A stretch of 64,000 nt of DNA from Sphingomonas abietis (GTDB taxonomy: Bacteria > Pseudomonadota > Alphaproteobacteria > Sphingomonadales > Sphingomonadaceae). Made by a program: the position numbers and the translations under genes. The stretch spans positions 3,321,001 to 3,385,000 of the forward strand of contig NZ_CP115174.1 of the NCBI RefSeq assembly GCF_027625475.1, written 5' to 3'. Under the pieces are notes generated by a model. It searched no databases. It was given only the letters and a program-made list of their open reading frames with translations, and was not told the DNA's origin. Shown one piece after another: positions 58,032 to 64,000 of this stretch (position 1 is the stretch's first letter; every line of letters starts with the position of its first letter).

Positions 58032-62195
<4,164 letters not shown>

Positions 62196-62208
62196 GCAAT
62201 CCATAGAG

Positions 62209-64000
<1,792 letters not shown>

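Overview
The window is one continuous GC-rich bacterial chromosome segment, most likely from a sphingomonad (Alphaproteobacteria, Sphingomonadaceae). Reasons: a large TonB-dependent receptor with a TGSRI-type plug; a ThiS-ThiG fusion; an F1-ATPase inhibitor zeta-type (DUF1476) gene; an NDUFA12 homolog; a LexA box of the alphaproteobacterial direct-repeat type in front of uvrA; and a sphingomonad-type palindromic repeat inside uvrA. Taxonomy is inferred from gene content, not from a 16S gene.

Layout. 1-7.4 kb: a truncated TonB-like gene, a C-terminal remnant of glutamate-cysteine ligase, small secreted proteins, an isoprenylcysteine-methyltransferase-like membrane protein, a CHAP-domain protein, a polysaccharide flippase-like protein and a DNA methyltransferase with an Mrr-like C-terminus. 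7.5-12.7 kb: uvrA, then a visibly AT-richer islet with a two-gene operon (DUF4747-like protein plus a four-helix membrane protein, stop and start sharing one base), followed by a BrnT/BrnA toxin-antitoxin pair. This islet is the best candidate for an undescribed, possibly phage-defence, system. 12.7-17.4 kb: small accessory genes (HTH protein, OsmC, carboxymuconolactone decarboxylase-like, DUF4345, PAS) and a compact transcription unit with an exceptional ribosome binding site, an 18-codon ORF and three hairpins. 17.4-24.5 kb: TonB-dependent receptor and divergent TonB-like protein, rpsA, ihfB, tRNA-Leu(TAA).

24.5-38.3 kb: BlaI-type repressor with its operator, PilZ protein, a lone peptide-binding lipoprotein, DUF4112, RNase T2, the NAD de novo genes nadA and nadC, a metallo-hydrolase, monothiol glutaredoxin with BolA and the zeta inhibitor, a 3-oxoacid CoA-transferase operon with an acid phosphatase between its two subunits, and a ThDP enzyme. 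38.4-50 kb: CsbD, ThiSG, aroQ, accB-accC, ACT protein, ArsC, orphan ParA, aat (overlapping a DUF2155 gene antisense), MlaD-type protein, NDUFA12, twin cold-shock protein, recX, fatty acyl-AMP ligase. 50-64 kb: a GGDEF/EAL protein, then the conserved tRNA-Trp-secE-nusG-rplK-rplA-rplJ-rplL-rpoB-rpoC block, interrupted by a small secreted-protein gene, a FUSC-family transporter gene between rplL and rpoB, and a palindromic repeat between rpoB and rpoC. rpoC runs off the end.

Most of the window is core metabolism and information processing. Accessory or mobile signals are concentrated at 0-1 kb, 5.6-13.4 kb and 14-17.4 kb. No insertion sequence, prophage, rRNA operon or CRISPR array was seen.
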